A stretch of 64,000 nt of DNA from assembly GCA_034401795.1 (NCBI GenBank), contig CM067373.1:39964669-40028668 (forward strand), in the 5' to 3' direction. The notes beneath the pieces were generated by a model. It made no database searches, was not told the origin of the DNA, and saw only the letters and a program-made list of their open reading frames with translations. Numbering within the stretch: the stretch's first letter is position 1; the number at the start of each line of letters is the position of its first letter. Positions 21,802-34,100 of the stretch are shown piece by piece. The translations under genes were made by a program, and so were the position numbers. This DNA comes from Chaetoderma sp. LZ-2023a. Taxonomy: Eukaryota > Mollusca > Caudofoveata > Chaetodermatida > Chaetodermatidae.

Positions 21802-22269
21802 AGGGTGCCCAAATATTCAGGGCCCACAAAATGTGACACACAAATTTTATTTTCTTAGTTTTGGGGGGCCCTTCAAAACTTCAAGTTACATGCATAGATG
21901 CCACACCTATAGCACAGCTAATAGGTAAGTCAACATGTTTCCTAAACAAAGGAGTTTTAAACAAGTCGTAAAACAATGTTCTGTTGAATACAGTGGACAT
22001 AATTGTATTGGATGACATTGCTAGGCAGCAATTTCTTCAAATTCGATTTTTATATTGTGTATGAAACATTCTAAGTTATTTCTGAGCCGTACTGTAGAAG
22101 ACTGCTGTGACCAAATACCACAGCTCTTTGACCTCACGGACCATTAGAATCATTACGGGTAAAACTCATGGCTTTCGCGCCATCCTAACGGTAGTTCCAA
22201 GCGCCCCGGGTAAGAATTTCAGAAATTTCACAAGACCCGCCCCCTCCCCCTCCCCACCCACCCACACCT
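21802..22269. other. No gene seen
   Basis: Includes a G-run (GGGGGGCCC near 21862) and a C-rich stretch at 22235-22268. No recognisable family. Confidence 0.45.
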
Positions 22270-22355
22270 GACACTGCTGACATTGCTGCACGCTGTGTCA
22301 TGGGGAATATAGCTTTCCAGTCCTTCTGGGAGCTATCTACCTTTTGTCTTACATA
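22270..22355 (+). pseudogene. Short LINE reverse transcriptase fragment
   Basis: DTADIAARCVMGNIAFQSFW on the plus strand matches ARCVMGNIAFQ in the minus-strand LINE at 21.0-21.8 kb. It is thus a second, opposite-oriented scrap of the same LINE family. Confidence 0.6.
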
Positions 22356-23619
22356 TATGCGGATTCTGGTCTCTATAATATCTTAATTGTCTCTGCCTGA
22401 GTACATATCAGTTTGCATGAATACCTGTGCGTTAGTGGTGTTCTGTACAACTGATGATGTATCTGCTACCCCATGCGAAAGTTCCATCTTGCTGGATGTT
22501 TTTATCATCTTCTTGAAAGGTTTTACCTTGCCTACGTATGCCAGGAGTACTAAACTAGCAGTATCATTAGCTACCAAGATTGTCAGTCTTTGAAACATGC
22601 ACACGTCTCTTGTACCACCTTCATGACGACTACACTTTTCAGGATTCTCTATCCCATCAGCTACAAGAAACCAGGTATTTTCTGTCTCTGTTATGACGAA
22701 TGTAATTTTCAAATTGGCTCGTGCTTCATTCGATTTATAACGTTCCACCCAAAATTAACCAATTCTGTTTTGTTTTTAATGTTGGATAGGAACGGGAACG
22801 CATCATTAGCTTTTAAGCATTGCCTGCCCCACACTTGTGATATAAGTCCTCTTCTCGTCGTTCCTGCGCCTTAAAGCTGCTATGTCATAGTATTTAATCC
22901 GTCTCCAGGCTATATACATCACCTCATTGTGTCAGGAGAAGTCCATATTTGCATAATGCCAATCAGCTTTTGGTATTAGATGAATGCGTCATCAGTAAAT
23001 AGTATTAAAGACTAAATTCAATGATAAGTTAAACTAAAATAAGTGAATTTATCTGTAAACTAAATAGGTCATCAAGGCAACAGTACTGGTAACGCGCACT
23101 GCTTATAAGTGAAGGTGGCTTGCTACCAGTTTTCGTAACACGTCCGCAATAGCTTGCAAACTATTGCAGTTATTGCACTCGCTGGTACGTTACTGACACT
23201 GGCAACGCAAACAGCGTTCATTCATAAGTGTGTGTTGCCGGTATTGTTGTATTTTCTTCATGGAACTTTCATTATGAAAAAGCAATCTTATCCAATACAC
23301 TATAATTTAATTTTTCGTGAAATCATAGACTACCTTGAAATTACAAATAGAAAATTACAATGCCATACATGTGATATGTTGACACGATTAAAAAATTCAA
23401 GCGTAACTAGAAAACTCTAGTTTAGAAAATTCTCACTGGGCTCACTTTTATAGAGTTACTATGACCTGAGTGAAATAAAGATAATTTAAACTGAGAAAAC
23501 TAGAAAGTTGTATGAAATCCATTTGTTAAGACCGTCTGGTCTAATTTACTAAGTTATGTCACACACTTCAAACAACTTCAACACGTCAACCTTGAGTTGT
23601 CTCACTCACAGACCGCATG
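22356..23619. other. No gene supported
   Basis: A 121-codon minus-strand frame at 22383-22748 is the longest; I do not recognise it and see no codon or domain signal. The rest is AT-rich. Confidence 0.4.
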
Positions 23620-26600
23620 AGCGATCGACCAACCACATGTGTGGCAGATCAGATGACTGCATGCGTCATAGACTGACCGACCACATGAGCAACTGATGGA
23701 CTGCATGAGTGACAGATCGGATGGCTGCATGAGTGCCAGATCGGATGAATGCATGCGTGTAAGATCGGATGACTGCATGAGTGACATATATGATGACGGC
23801 ATAAGTGGCAGACTGCTAGACTGCATGAGTCACAGATCGGATGACTGCATGAATGACAGATGGACGGACTGCATGCTTAACAGATCGGATGACTGCACGA
23901 GTGACAAACTGCATGAGTGACGAATCGGATGTCAGTATAAATGACAGCCTGACGGACAGGCTGACAGACGAAACCACCCACCGACAAACCAACTGACCAA
24001 CCGACCCCATGAGCGATGGGCCGTTCGACTGAATGACAGACAGACCAAATGCATGAGTGAGAGATCAGATGATTCCATACGTGATGGATTGACAGACCAA
24101 CTGACCAACCAACCACATAAGCGACAGACCGACCAACCGACTAACTGCATGAGTAGCCGACTCTATGCATGAACGATTGGATGACTGCATGAGTGACGGT
24201 CTGTATGAGTGACAGATCAGAGGACCACATGGGTGACGGACTGATGGACAGGCTGACAGACCAAACCGCCCACTCACCAACTGACCAACCCACTAACTAA
24301 CAGACCACCAGACTGTATGAGTCACATATCAGATGAGTGGCTGCATCGGTGATAGAGCAGATGACTGCATGAGTGACAGATCGGATGACTGCATGAGTGC
24401 CAGATAGGATGACTGCATGAGTGACAAATAGGATGACGGCATGAGTGACAGACTGAGAGACTGCATGCAGTGACAGCCTGCATGAGTGACAGGTCGAATG
24501 ACTGCATGAGTGACGGGTCAGATGACTGCATGAGTGACATACTGACGGACTGCACACGTAGCAGATCGGATGGCCGCACGAGTGACAGACTCCATGAGTG
24601 ATGAATCGGATGACTGTATAAGCGCCAGATCGGATGACTGCATGAGTGACTGACAGGATGACGGCATGAGCTACAGACTGATAGACTGCATGCGTGGCAG
24701 ATCGGATGATTACATGCTTGACAGATTGACGGACTGCATGCGTAACAGATCGAATGACTGCACGAGTGACAGACTGCATGTGTGATGGATCGGATGACTG
24801 TATAAGTGACAGACTGATGGACAGGCTGACAGACCAAACCACCTACCGATAGACCGACCGACAAACGACCACATGAGCGACGGACCGTCCGACTGACTGA
24901 CCAACCGACCAAATGCATGAGTGATCGATCAGATGACTGCATGCGTAGCAGACGAACTGACGAACCGACCACATGAGCGACCAACTAAGCGACTGACTGC
25001 ATGAGTGACCGACTCTATGAGTGAATTATTGGATGAATGTATGAGTGATGGACTGCATGAGTGACAGATCGGATGACCACAGGAGTGACGGACTGATGGA
25101 CAGGCTGAAGACTAAACCACCCACCCACCAGCTGACCAACCCACTGACTAACGGACCGCTCGACCGCGTGAGTCACAGATCGGATGAGTGATGGACTGAC
25201 GGACTGCATGAGTGACAGATCGGATAACTGCATGAGTGATAGAGCAGATGACTTCATGAGTGACAGATCGGATGACTGCATGAGTGGCTGATCAAATGAC
25301 TGCACGAGTGGTGGACTGGATGAGTGCCTGATCGGATGAGTGCATGAGTGCATGAGTGCCAGATCAGATGACTACATTCAGTTTCAGATCGAATGACTGC
25401 ATGAGTGACAGATCAAAAGACTGCAGGAGTCACAGATCTGATGACTGCTTGAATGATAGATCAGATGCATGCATATATGACAGATCGGATAACTGCACGA
25501 GTGACAGACTGACGGAATGCATGCGTAACAGATCTGATGACTGCACGAGTGACAGACTGCATGAGTGACGGATCGGATGACTGTATAAATGACAGACTGA
25601 CGGACAGGCTGACAAACGAAACTACCCACTGACAGACCGACCGATCAAGCGACCCCATGAGCGATGGGCCGTCCGACTGACTGACCGACAGACCAAATGT
25701 GAGAGATTAGATGACTGCATGCGTGATGGATTGACCGACCAACTGACCGACCAACCACATGAGCGAACGACCGACCAACTGACTGACTGCATGAATGACC
25801 GATTCTATGCGTGAACGATTGGATGACTGCATGAGTGACGGACTGCATGAGTGACAGATCGGAGGACCACATGAGTGACAGACTGATGGGCATGCTGACA
25901 GAACAAATCACCCAACCACCAACTCACTAAACGACTGACTAACGGACCGCTGGACTGCACGAGTCACATATCAGATGAGTGAGGGACTGATGGACTGCAC
26001 GAGTGACAGATCGGATGACTGGATGAGTGACTGATCATATAACCGCATAAGTGACAGAGATGACAGCATGCGTGAGAGATCGAATGACTGCATGAGTGAC
26101 AGATCAGATGATTGCATGAGTGCCAAATCAGATGACTGCATGAGTGACAGAATTACGGAATGGACGAGTCACAACTCGGATGACTGCATAAGTAACAGAT
26201 CGGATGACTGCATGAGTGACAGAGCAGATGAATGCATGGGTAACAGACTAACAGATTGGATGTGTGACAGATAGGATGACTGCATGAGTGACAGATCGAA
26301 TGACTGCATGATTGACAGATCTGATGAGTGGCAGATCGGGTGATTGCATAAGCACCATATCTGATGACTGCATGAGTGACAGATCGGAGGACTGCGTGAG
26401 TGACAGATCTGATTACTGCATGAGTGCCAGTTCGAATGACTGCTTGAGTGACGGTCTGCATAATTGACAGATTGGATGACTCTATGAGGGACCGATCGGA
26501 TGACTGCATGCGTGACAGATCGAATGACTGCATGAGTTACAGATTAAATGACTGCATGAGTGACAGATCGGATGACTGCATGAGTGATAGATCGGTTGAT

Positions 26601-28598
26601 TGCATGGGTGACTGATCGGATGACTGCATGAGTGCCAGTTCGGATGACTGCATGAGTGCCCGACTGAGGGACTGCATGAGTGACTAATTGGGTGACTGCA
26701 TGGGTGATAGAGCAGATGACTGCATGCGTAACAGATCGGATGACCGCATGAGTGCCAGGTCCGATGGCTGCATGAGTGACAGATAGGGTGATGGCATGAC
26801 TGACAGACTGATAGATTGCATGAGTGACTGATCACATGAATGCATGAGTGACAGAGCAGATGACTGCATGAGTAACCGATCGGATGACAGCATGAGTGCC
26901 AGATCAAATGACTGCATGGGTGACATATTAAATGACTGCGTGAGTGACATATTAAATGGCTGCAGGCGTGACAGATCGGATGACTGCATGAGTGATACAT
27001 CGGTTGATTTCATGAGTGACAGATCGGAAAACGGCCTATGTGACAGAATGACGGAATGGATGAGTGACAGATCGGATGACTGCATGAGTAACAGATCAAA
27101 TGACTGCATGAGTGACAGATCAGATGAATGCATGTGTGACAGATCGGATGAATACATGAGTACCAGATCGGATGACTGTATAGGTCACAGATCAGATGAC
27201 TGTATGAGTGACATATTAAATGACGGAATGAGTGACAGATCGAAGGACTGCATGAGTGATGGATCGGTTGATTGCATGCGTAACAGATCGGATGACTGCA
27301 TGAATGACAGATTAGATGACTGCATGGGTGCCAGATTAAATGACAGCATGAGTGACAGATCGGATGACTGCATGAGTGACAGATCAGATGACTGCATGGG
27401 TGACAGATTAAATGACAACATGAGTGACAGATCGGATGACTGCAGGCGTGACAGATCGGTTGACTGAATGAGTGACAGATGGGATGACTGCATGAGTGAT
27501 AGATCGGTTGCTTGCATGTGTGCCAGATCGGATGACTACATGAGTGCCAGTTCGGATGACTGCATGCGTAACAGATTAAATGACGGCATGAGTGACAGAC
27601 TGACGGACTGCATGAGTGACTAATTGGGTGACTGCATGGGTGACAGATCGGATGACTGCATGAGTACCAGATCGGATGACTGCATGAGTAACAGATTAAA
27701 TGATGGCATGAGTGACAGATCGGATGACTGCATAAGTGAAAGATCGGATGACTACATGATTAACAGATCGGATGACTGCATGAGTGACAGATCGGATATT
27801 TGCATGAGTGACAGATCAAATGACTGCATGAGTGGCAGATTAAATGACTGCATGAGTGACAGATTGGATGACTGCATGAGTGATATCCTGGCGGACTGCA
27901 TGAGTGACTAATTGGGTGACTGCATTGGTGATAGAGCAGATGACCGCGTGGGTAACAGATCGGATGACTGCATGAGTACCAGATCGGATGACTGCATGAG
28001 TAACAGATTAAATGATGGCATGAGTGACAGATCTGATAACTGCATAAGTGAAAGATCGGATGACTACATGATTAACAGATCGGATGACTGCATGAGTTTG
28101 CCCTGTAGGTGGGGCTTAGAATACACCTTCCGTATCCTCTGCGTGTCGTAAGAGGCGACTAAAGGAGGTAAGGGTGAGGTAACCCTGACAGAAACCTCGA
28201 GTGCTGAAGACGGAGGTTCCAGGCCGCACGGCGCACTCTAATAAACCATGGATCCACGCACTTAACGCTTATGATCATGTCGATAGTCACTTACAGGACT
28301 AGCGGTATGATCAGCGAACGAAAAGAAGAAGAAGACTGCATGAGTGACAGATCGGATGATTGCATGAGTGACAGATCAAATGACTGCATGAGTGGCAGAT
28401 TAAATGACTGCATGAGTGACAGATTGGATGACTGCATGGGTGATATCCTGGCGGACTGCATGAATGACTAATTGGGTGACTGCATTGGTGATAGAGCAGA
28501 TGACTGCGTGGGTAACAGATCGGATGACTGCCTGAGTGCCAGATCGGATGACTGCATGAGTGACAGATAGGATGACGGCATGAGTGACATACGGATAG
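23620..28598. repeat. 24-bp satellite array with higher-order repeats
   Basis: Basic unit GACTGCATGAGTGACAG followed by ATCGGAT (24 bp), repeated about 200 times with drift. Because 24 is divisible by 3, most frames stay open on both strands and read like DDCMSDRS repeats; these are not genes. The left half (to about 26000) has longer repeats marked by GATGGACAGGCTGACAGACC at about 23950, 24242, 24817, 25096, 25597 and 25882. The right half has a 288-bp (12-unit) repeat, 27608 to 27896. The array continues at 38403-38785 beyond retrotransposon 2. Confidence 0.95.
28098..28333 (+). mobile_element. SINE-like insertion in the satellite
   Basis: 236 bp unrelated to the satellite, flanked by GACTGCATGAGT at 28086-28097 and 28334-28345. 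It contains CTGCGTGTCGTAAGAGGCGA, a stretch I associate with molluscan SINE-type repeats. A weak B-box-like GGTTCCAGGCC lies near 28216, and it ends in a (GAA)n tail. The flanking 12-mer is also the satellite motif, so the target duplication cannot be proven from the flanks alone. However, removing 248 bp (insert plus 12) restores the exact 24-bp phase. Confidence 0.7.
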
Positions 28599-28602
28599 AC
28601 TG

Positions 28603-28797
28603 TGTAGTAACTTAGCTACGTATAAAAGGTTACTCACCCAACAGAGGTCTCGAATCGGCCAGGGGAACCAGCGGCAGATGTGCACGGTTCAAGTTCCAAG
28701 GTACGACTGCCGGGCGTCCGTAGAAACGGCGGGAATCAGCCAGCCCGGCAGCCGCGAAACACGAACCGCGGAATTGCGGGATACCGCCAGCACCACA
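28603..28797 (-). repeat. 3' LTR of retrotransposon 2
   Basis: 195 bp. On the minus strand it runs from TGTGGTGCTGGCGG to AAGTTACTACA, with the usual TG...CA ends. GC-rich, with TTTTATACGTA near its end. A polypurine tract (CGGGGGAG on the minus strand) directly precedes it at 28798-28805. Confidence 0.95.
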
Positions 28798-28805
28798 CTC
28801 TCCCC
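28798..28805 (-). other. Polypurine tract of retrotransposon 2
   Basis: CGGGGGAG on the minus strand abuts the start of the 3' LTR, the expected site for priming plus-strand DNA synthesis. Confidence 0.75.
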
Positions 28806-30945
28806 CGTTTATAAAAACGGGTTATTTAATTAAAAATCTTATCTTTTAATTAAAAATCTTATCTAAAAATCTACGGAGTTAACCCTATCAATAATACTCT
28901 TTCCACTGGTCAACTACATATAATAGGCAAACTAAGTTAGTATTAATAATTTACCTGCAACTTGGTGATGCATTAAACAGCTCAATTTCTAACTAATTTT
29001 CAAAATATTGCGTTACTCTTAGCAGACATGTCAAGAGTACTTTCCTGAACTTCCGAGTTAAAATGGTTAGGCTGATCTACTGGTCTCAATAAAACACACA
29101 CAGGCATTGACGCTCAACTGCTAAAGGTAGAATCAGACTTTACCAATTAAAAAAAATAGGTGTCGATCCATATAGAAGGAAGCTGTTAATAATAAAACAG
29201 ATGGATAGATCACCCGCTGCCGGACGAAGGCCATCGTCACAGATTCTAAAATAGCATAGCATCCTAACTAAAATTAAGGACAGTGGTTTTCCACCACAGC
29301 AGAAAACTGACAGAATTGACGGAATTGCCGAATTGATAAAGAAGTAATAAAAATAATCTCACATGAATTTAGTTGGAGTGTTATCTGAAATTAACTTATG
29401 TGAGATTCGAGGAAAACTTATGAATATTACAAATTTTTTAATTTAGTGAATATTTTTAACCTTAACATTTAGGATATACCTCTTATATAATTGAAACGGA
29501 TCTGAATCCACAAATTTAGGAAATCCGGAAAACCACTATCCCTATCACAATAAAGATATCTGAATGAAGCTAAACGGAACGGATAATACAGCAGTAGAAA
29601 GAAACATATGAATTTGCGCTATGACTAACGCGCCAATTACTTCGCGCATTATGAAATGGTAAGCGCAAGAAATGCATCTGTACGAGTTATGCAGTCTTTG
29701 CTAAATGCATATTATAAATATGCTGTCATATGCAAGACTTCTGCATTATAGAGTAATGCACATTATAAATATGCCTGAGTTATGCATTATAGAGTAATAA
29801 TGCATCATTGCATCATTTTAACATGTAAGTGCTACACGTTTAATAAATGAAATACCTAGGTATGGCAATATATAATATGTTGGCCTAATATAAAATATCT
29901 GAACTGACCTATGTAGAATTAATATATCTGGGCTATCCTATAAAATATCTGTGATGACCTAATAAAACTACATATAATATATTTGAGTTACCCTATAAAA
30001 TATCTGAGCTGACAAATGTAGAACTGGCATTAAATAGCTAACCTATACAGGATTTCACTATACATAAATGAGTTTGCATCATAACATATGATGCATATAC
30101 TTATAAAAGCGTGTACATGGAGTTAATCCATATACACATAAACAGAGAGCATTATTATGACCACACGTCATGACGGACAATAAATACAGTTAACAATACA
30201 ATGCGTATGATTAATGTGTAACAATTTACACATCATTTGACAACGCATATCTGTAATGTGTGATCAAGAAATGCGTAAATATAACCACGCATTACTACGC
30301 GCAATTATTCACGCGTCATTTGAAAAACGCGTAATTATAATAACGCGTTCTGTGAGTCATACAGCGATGGACCCCTGTTGGTTTTTGGCATCTCACGGAG
30401 TATTATTGCTGGAAAAAGCCACTATGTGCTTATGTGTCCAACTAATTTAGTGTCCCAAAACTTACAAAGAATAGAACATCACGATTTTGCTGTTGCTGAA
30501 ACTAAAGCTAAGATGGAAACGGAACATAAGCCAATGATTATAAATGTTTTCCGGACAAGTTGAATGTCTTCAGTGTCATGCAGAATGTTAAAATTTGAAG
30601 TCATAATTTCATATCATCTGGATTACAGTAATTCTTTTAATGTTGAATTACTGTTACCATTGTACATTATCACATTACTATTGTAGTACTGTACTACGAC
30701 CGAAAAGCTAACTGCAGTCCGCAACAATACCATGACCAAATGAATCCGTAATAAGACGAAACCAGAGGAACGTTTATTCAGGTGGACAAGTAGGGTCCAT
30801 GAAGACTTACATAGTCTAATTCACGAATGCTTAAAGATCATTCTAATACATTTCATAATCTAGGAACCTGTTAGGAAGACGGCACTGCCTTCCTGTTCGA
30901 CTCTGAATGGTGTGAGTTTGGAGTTGGTCATCTCTAGGAGATGTG
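28806..30945. other. AT-rich 3' non-coding region of retrotransposon 2
   Basis: About 2.1 kb without a credible ORF. It holds degenerate short repeats such as ATGCATTATAGAGTAAT and CCTATAAAATATCTGAG between about 29690 and 30020, and a duplicated AATTAAAAATCTTATCT at 28829-28865. The function is unknown; a lost third ORF is possible. Confidence 0.6.
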
Positions 30946-31140
30946 TGATGTATTTCCCCTCGGACCTGACACCTCATGCGCCTAGGGGAAGAAGTGTGAT
31001 GCGGTTCCCCTCGGACCTGACACCTCATGCGCCTAAGGGACGTGTTATGCGTTTCTCCTCGGACCTGACACCTCATGCGCCAAGGGGACGTGTTATGCGT
31101 TTCTCCTCGGACCTGACACCTCATGCGCCTAGGAGAGTGA
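30946..31140 (-). repeat. ~48-bp minisatellite downstream of pol
   Basis: Four copies spaced 51, 48 and 48 bp, each containing CGGACCTGACACCTCATGCG. On the minus strand they read as RMRCQVRGETH repeats, which may once have extended the polyprotein. Confidence 0.85.
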
Positions 31141-34100
31141 TGCTGTGTTTGTGGGACGGGTAAACAGAGTCGATATCCAGGTCATCTGTCAAAACAGCAT
31201 CTAGATCATTATGCAGAATTGATGAGGATGGATCAATACCATATGGAATGGTTTCATCCGAATCCTCCTCAAAAATGGAAGCACGGTTATCATCAGATAA
31301 CCTACGGCCATTATCGGGGGATAATAAGTCATCATCATCGCCATGATCTTCAGAGCTTATAGCACGTCTCATTCGCAATATCCAGAGAGGTAAATCACGA
31401 TCTCTGCACAGCTTTAATCTATCATGGTGAACAACTAGTTCCCGGCGTTGGTTTTTGATACCAAACAGTGCTTCTGACAACTTTTTATAAATAATAAATG
31501 GGCCAGTCCAAGGAGGTCGTAGTTTACTGGACTGGCCTATTTTAGTTGCAGAATTAGCAAGATAAACTACAGCACCAACATGATAGGCATGCTCATGCAA
31601 ACGTAGATCATACTCTTTTTTCTGGCGCTTCTGAGCCATTTTAAGGTTATCCCGTGCTATCTCATGAGTTTCATGCAACGTTTGCTGTAACTGTTGGACG
31701 AAGTCACTGGCATCTGAAGGGACATTCTCTGTAGTCGCAGACACCGGGCATTTGCACATTATGTCAATAGGCTGTAGTACTTCTCTACCAAGCATCATCA
31801 TGTTGGGAGTATACCCCGTCTGTCGGCTTACAGTAGATCGTATAGCTCTTGCGATGAAAGGAATACACTTGTCCCAATCTTCTGTCTGTCATGCTCTTGC
31901 AGGTAACACCGTATACACTGCAAGACAGTATGGTTTATACGTTCAATCTGTCCATTCGAACATGGTCTATAAGCTGTGGTGCGTGTTTTTGAAATCTCTA
32001 GTAGATGGCACAGTTCCTTCAATAGGTTGCTCTCAAAGTTACGACCCTGGTCGGTGTGTAAGAAATATGGACAGCCAAATGTGGTGACAAAACGCTCCAC
32101 ATACGTTTTGGCTACCAGTTCTGCCCCTTGTTCAGGGAGCGCATAGCCCTCAACCCATTTAGTGAACTGATCTATGATCATCAACACATATCTATTTCCC
32201 CGTGCAGATGTGACAAATGGGCCCAAAATGTCCATATGTACCCGTTCCAAGGGAAACCCAGCATGGAACTCGCCCAGAGCAGCTCTAGGTCGGATGGAAG
32301 CTTTTTTGCTACAGCTACAAATCCGACAGGATTTCACATACGCCACCACATCACGAGAGTATCCGTGCCAGATATACTTAGCCTTCACTCTCTCTAATGT
32401 CTTCTGCTCACCCATGTGACCGGCAAGCTTGGAATCATGACAATTTTCCAAAACCAGCTTTTGGAGAGACTTTGGGACTACCAGCCGATTCCGTGTGGTA
32501 TTTGCTTCTACCCAGAGATAGTGCAAAATGCTATCGACAAAAATCAATTGATCACAACGAGCCCACCAAAACCTGACAGCTGGACTAGCTAAATATAGCT
32601 CCGCGTCAGAAGGTGTGTGTGACTGCTCAATCCATGATACAACTGTCTTCAGATCAGGATCCTCTAACTGACGCTCCCTTAGATTTTCCGAAGAGAATGC
32701 GTCTAACCAGTTTGACCTTCCGATAACCTGGTCTGTTTGGGGGACACCATTCAGCAGTCCATCTGGATCGTCGCTGTCTGTGTCGCTGTCTGATAGGTCA
32801 TTATTACTCAGTTGAAGGGCCCTTATGGTTTGAAAAGCCAAAGGAATTACATCATCAACATCTTGTTCAAATTGAGACCATTGCTGCTGAAGCTTGGTAC
32901 AATATTTGCACCCACCACATGGGAACGAACTAAGAGATTGGCCAGCTTTATAACAGTGGCAAGGTGAAAAATCACTTGGAACTCCTGATAGACCATCAGC
33001 ATTAGAGTGCTGTTTACCGGGCCTGTACTGCATCGTCATATTATATTGGGACAGTTCTTCTAGCCATCTAGCTAGTTGTCCTTCGATGTGCTTGAAACTG
33101 AGCAGCCACGTGAGACTGTGATGGTCAGTCCGCACAATAAATGACCGTCCTAGCAAGTACATACGGTACTGCCTAGTAAATGCTACCACGGCCAGCAACT
33201 CTTTGCGTGTAACACAATATTTACGCTGAGCCAGTGTCAACGTTCGGCTCGCAAAACCAATAAGCACCTCTTTCCCATTCTGAATTTGGGATAACTCTGC
33301 ACCAATAGCCGCCTCTGAAGCATCCGTATCCAGTATGAAGGTACCATCCAGTGTCGGATAACCTAACACTGCAGGGTTGGCCATAGCACCTTGAAGTGTT
33401 TCGAAAGCTACCTGATGCTCTAGAGTCCAGTCATACTCTACTTTGGAACTGGTAAGTGCAGAGAGAGGAGCAGAAATACCAGCAAAACACTGTATGTGCT
33501 CTCGGTGGTAATTCATGAACCCTAGGAAAGATTCCAGCTCTTTTCTGGTCTTAGGAACAGGCCAATTAGCGACGCTTTCCATATTGTTTGGCTTAACAGC
33601 GATTCCCTTATCACTCACCAACTTACCTAAGAAACAGGGTTCTGTACGGAACAAATTACACTTCTTAGGTTTTAATTTAAGGTTGTGCAACAGGAATCGG
33701 GAAAGGACAGCTTTCAAGTTGGTCATATGACTGTCAAAGTCAGTCCCTGTCACTACCACGTCATCTAAATACGCAAGACACTCGCACCAGTTAAGACCTT
33801 GCAACACCAGCTGAACAACCCTCTGAAAGGTAGCCGGGCTGTTGCACGTACCAAATGGCATCCAGACAAATTCAAAAAGCCCATATCTGTGATAAATGCG
33901 AGCTTGTGGCGGTCCTCTGGGTCAACCTCGACCTGCCAATACCCAGCTGCCATATCAAGTGTGCTGATGAACTTAGCACCACCAAGTGCATCCAGACATG
34001 TCTCAATGTTTGGTAGGGGGTAAAGGTCTTTGCGAGTTATACTGTTCAGAGCTCGAAAATCGACGCAGTACATCACGGTACCGTCTTTCTTCCGAACTAA

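Noticed and set aside
22383-22748. 121-codon minus-strand ORF
   Set aside because: No recognised domain, no splice context and no repeat copy; length is within chance expectation for this window. A protein search could change this.
26844-27467. 207-codon plus-strand frame (and many others, e.g. 24322-24984 minus) with Asp/Cys/Met/Ser repeats
   Set aside because: They are readings of the 24-bp satellite; the period is a multiple of three, so all frames stay open on both strands without coding selection.
23620-28598. Possible CRISPR-like array of repeats and spacers
   Set aside because: The repeats are contiguous 24-bp units without unique spacers, in eukaryotic DNA; it is a satellite.
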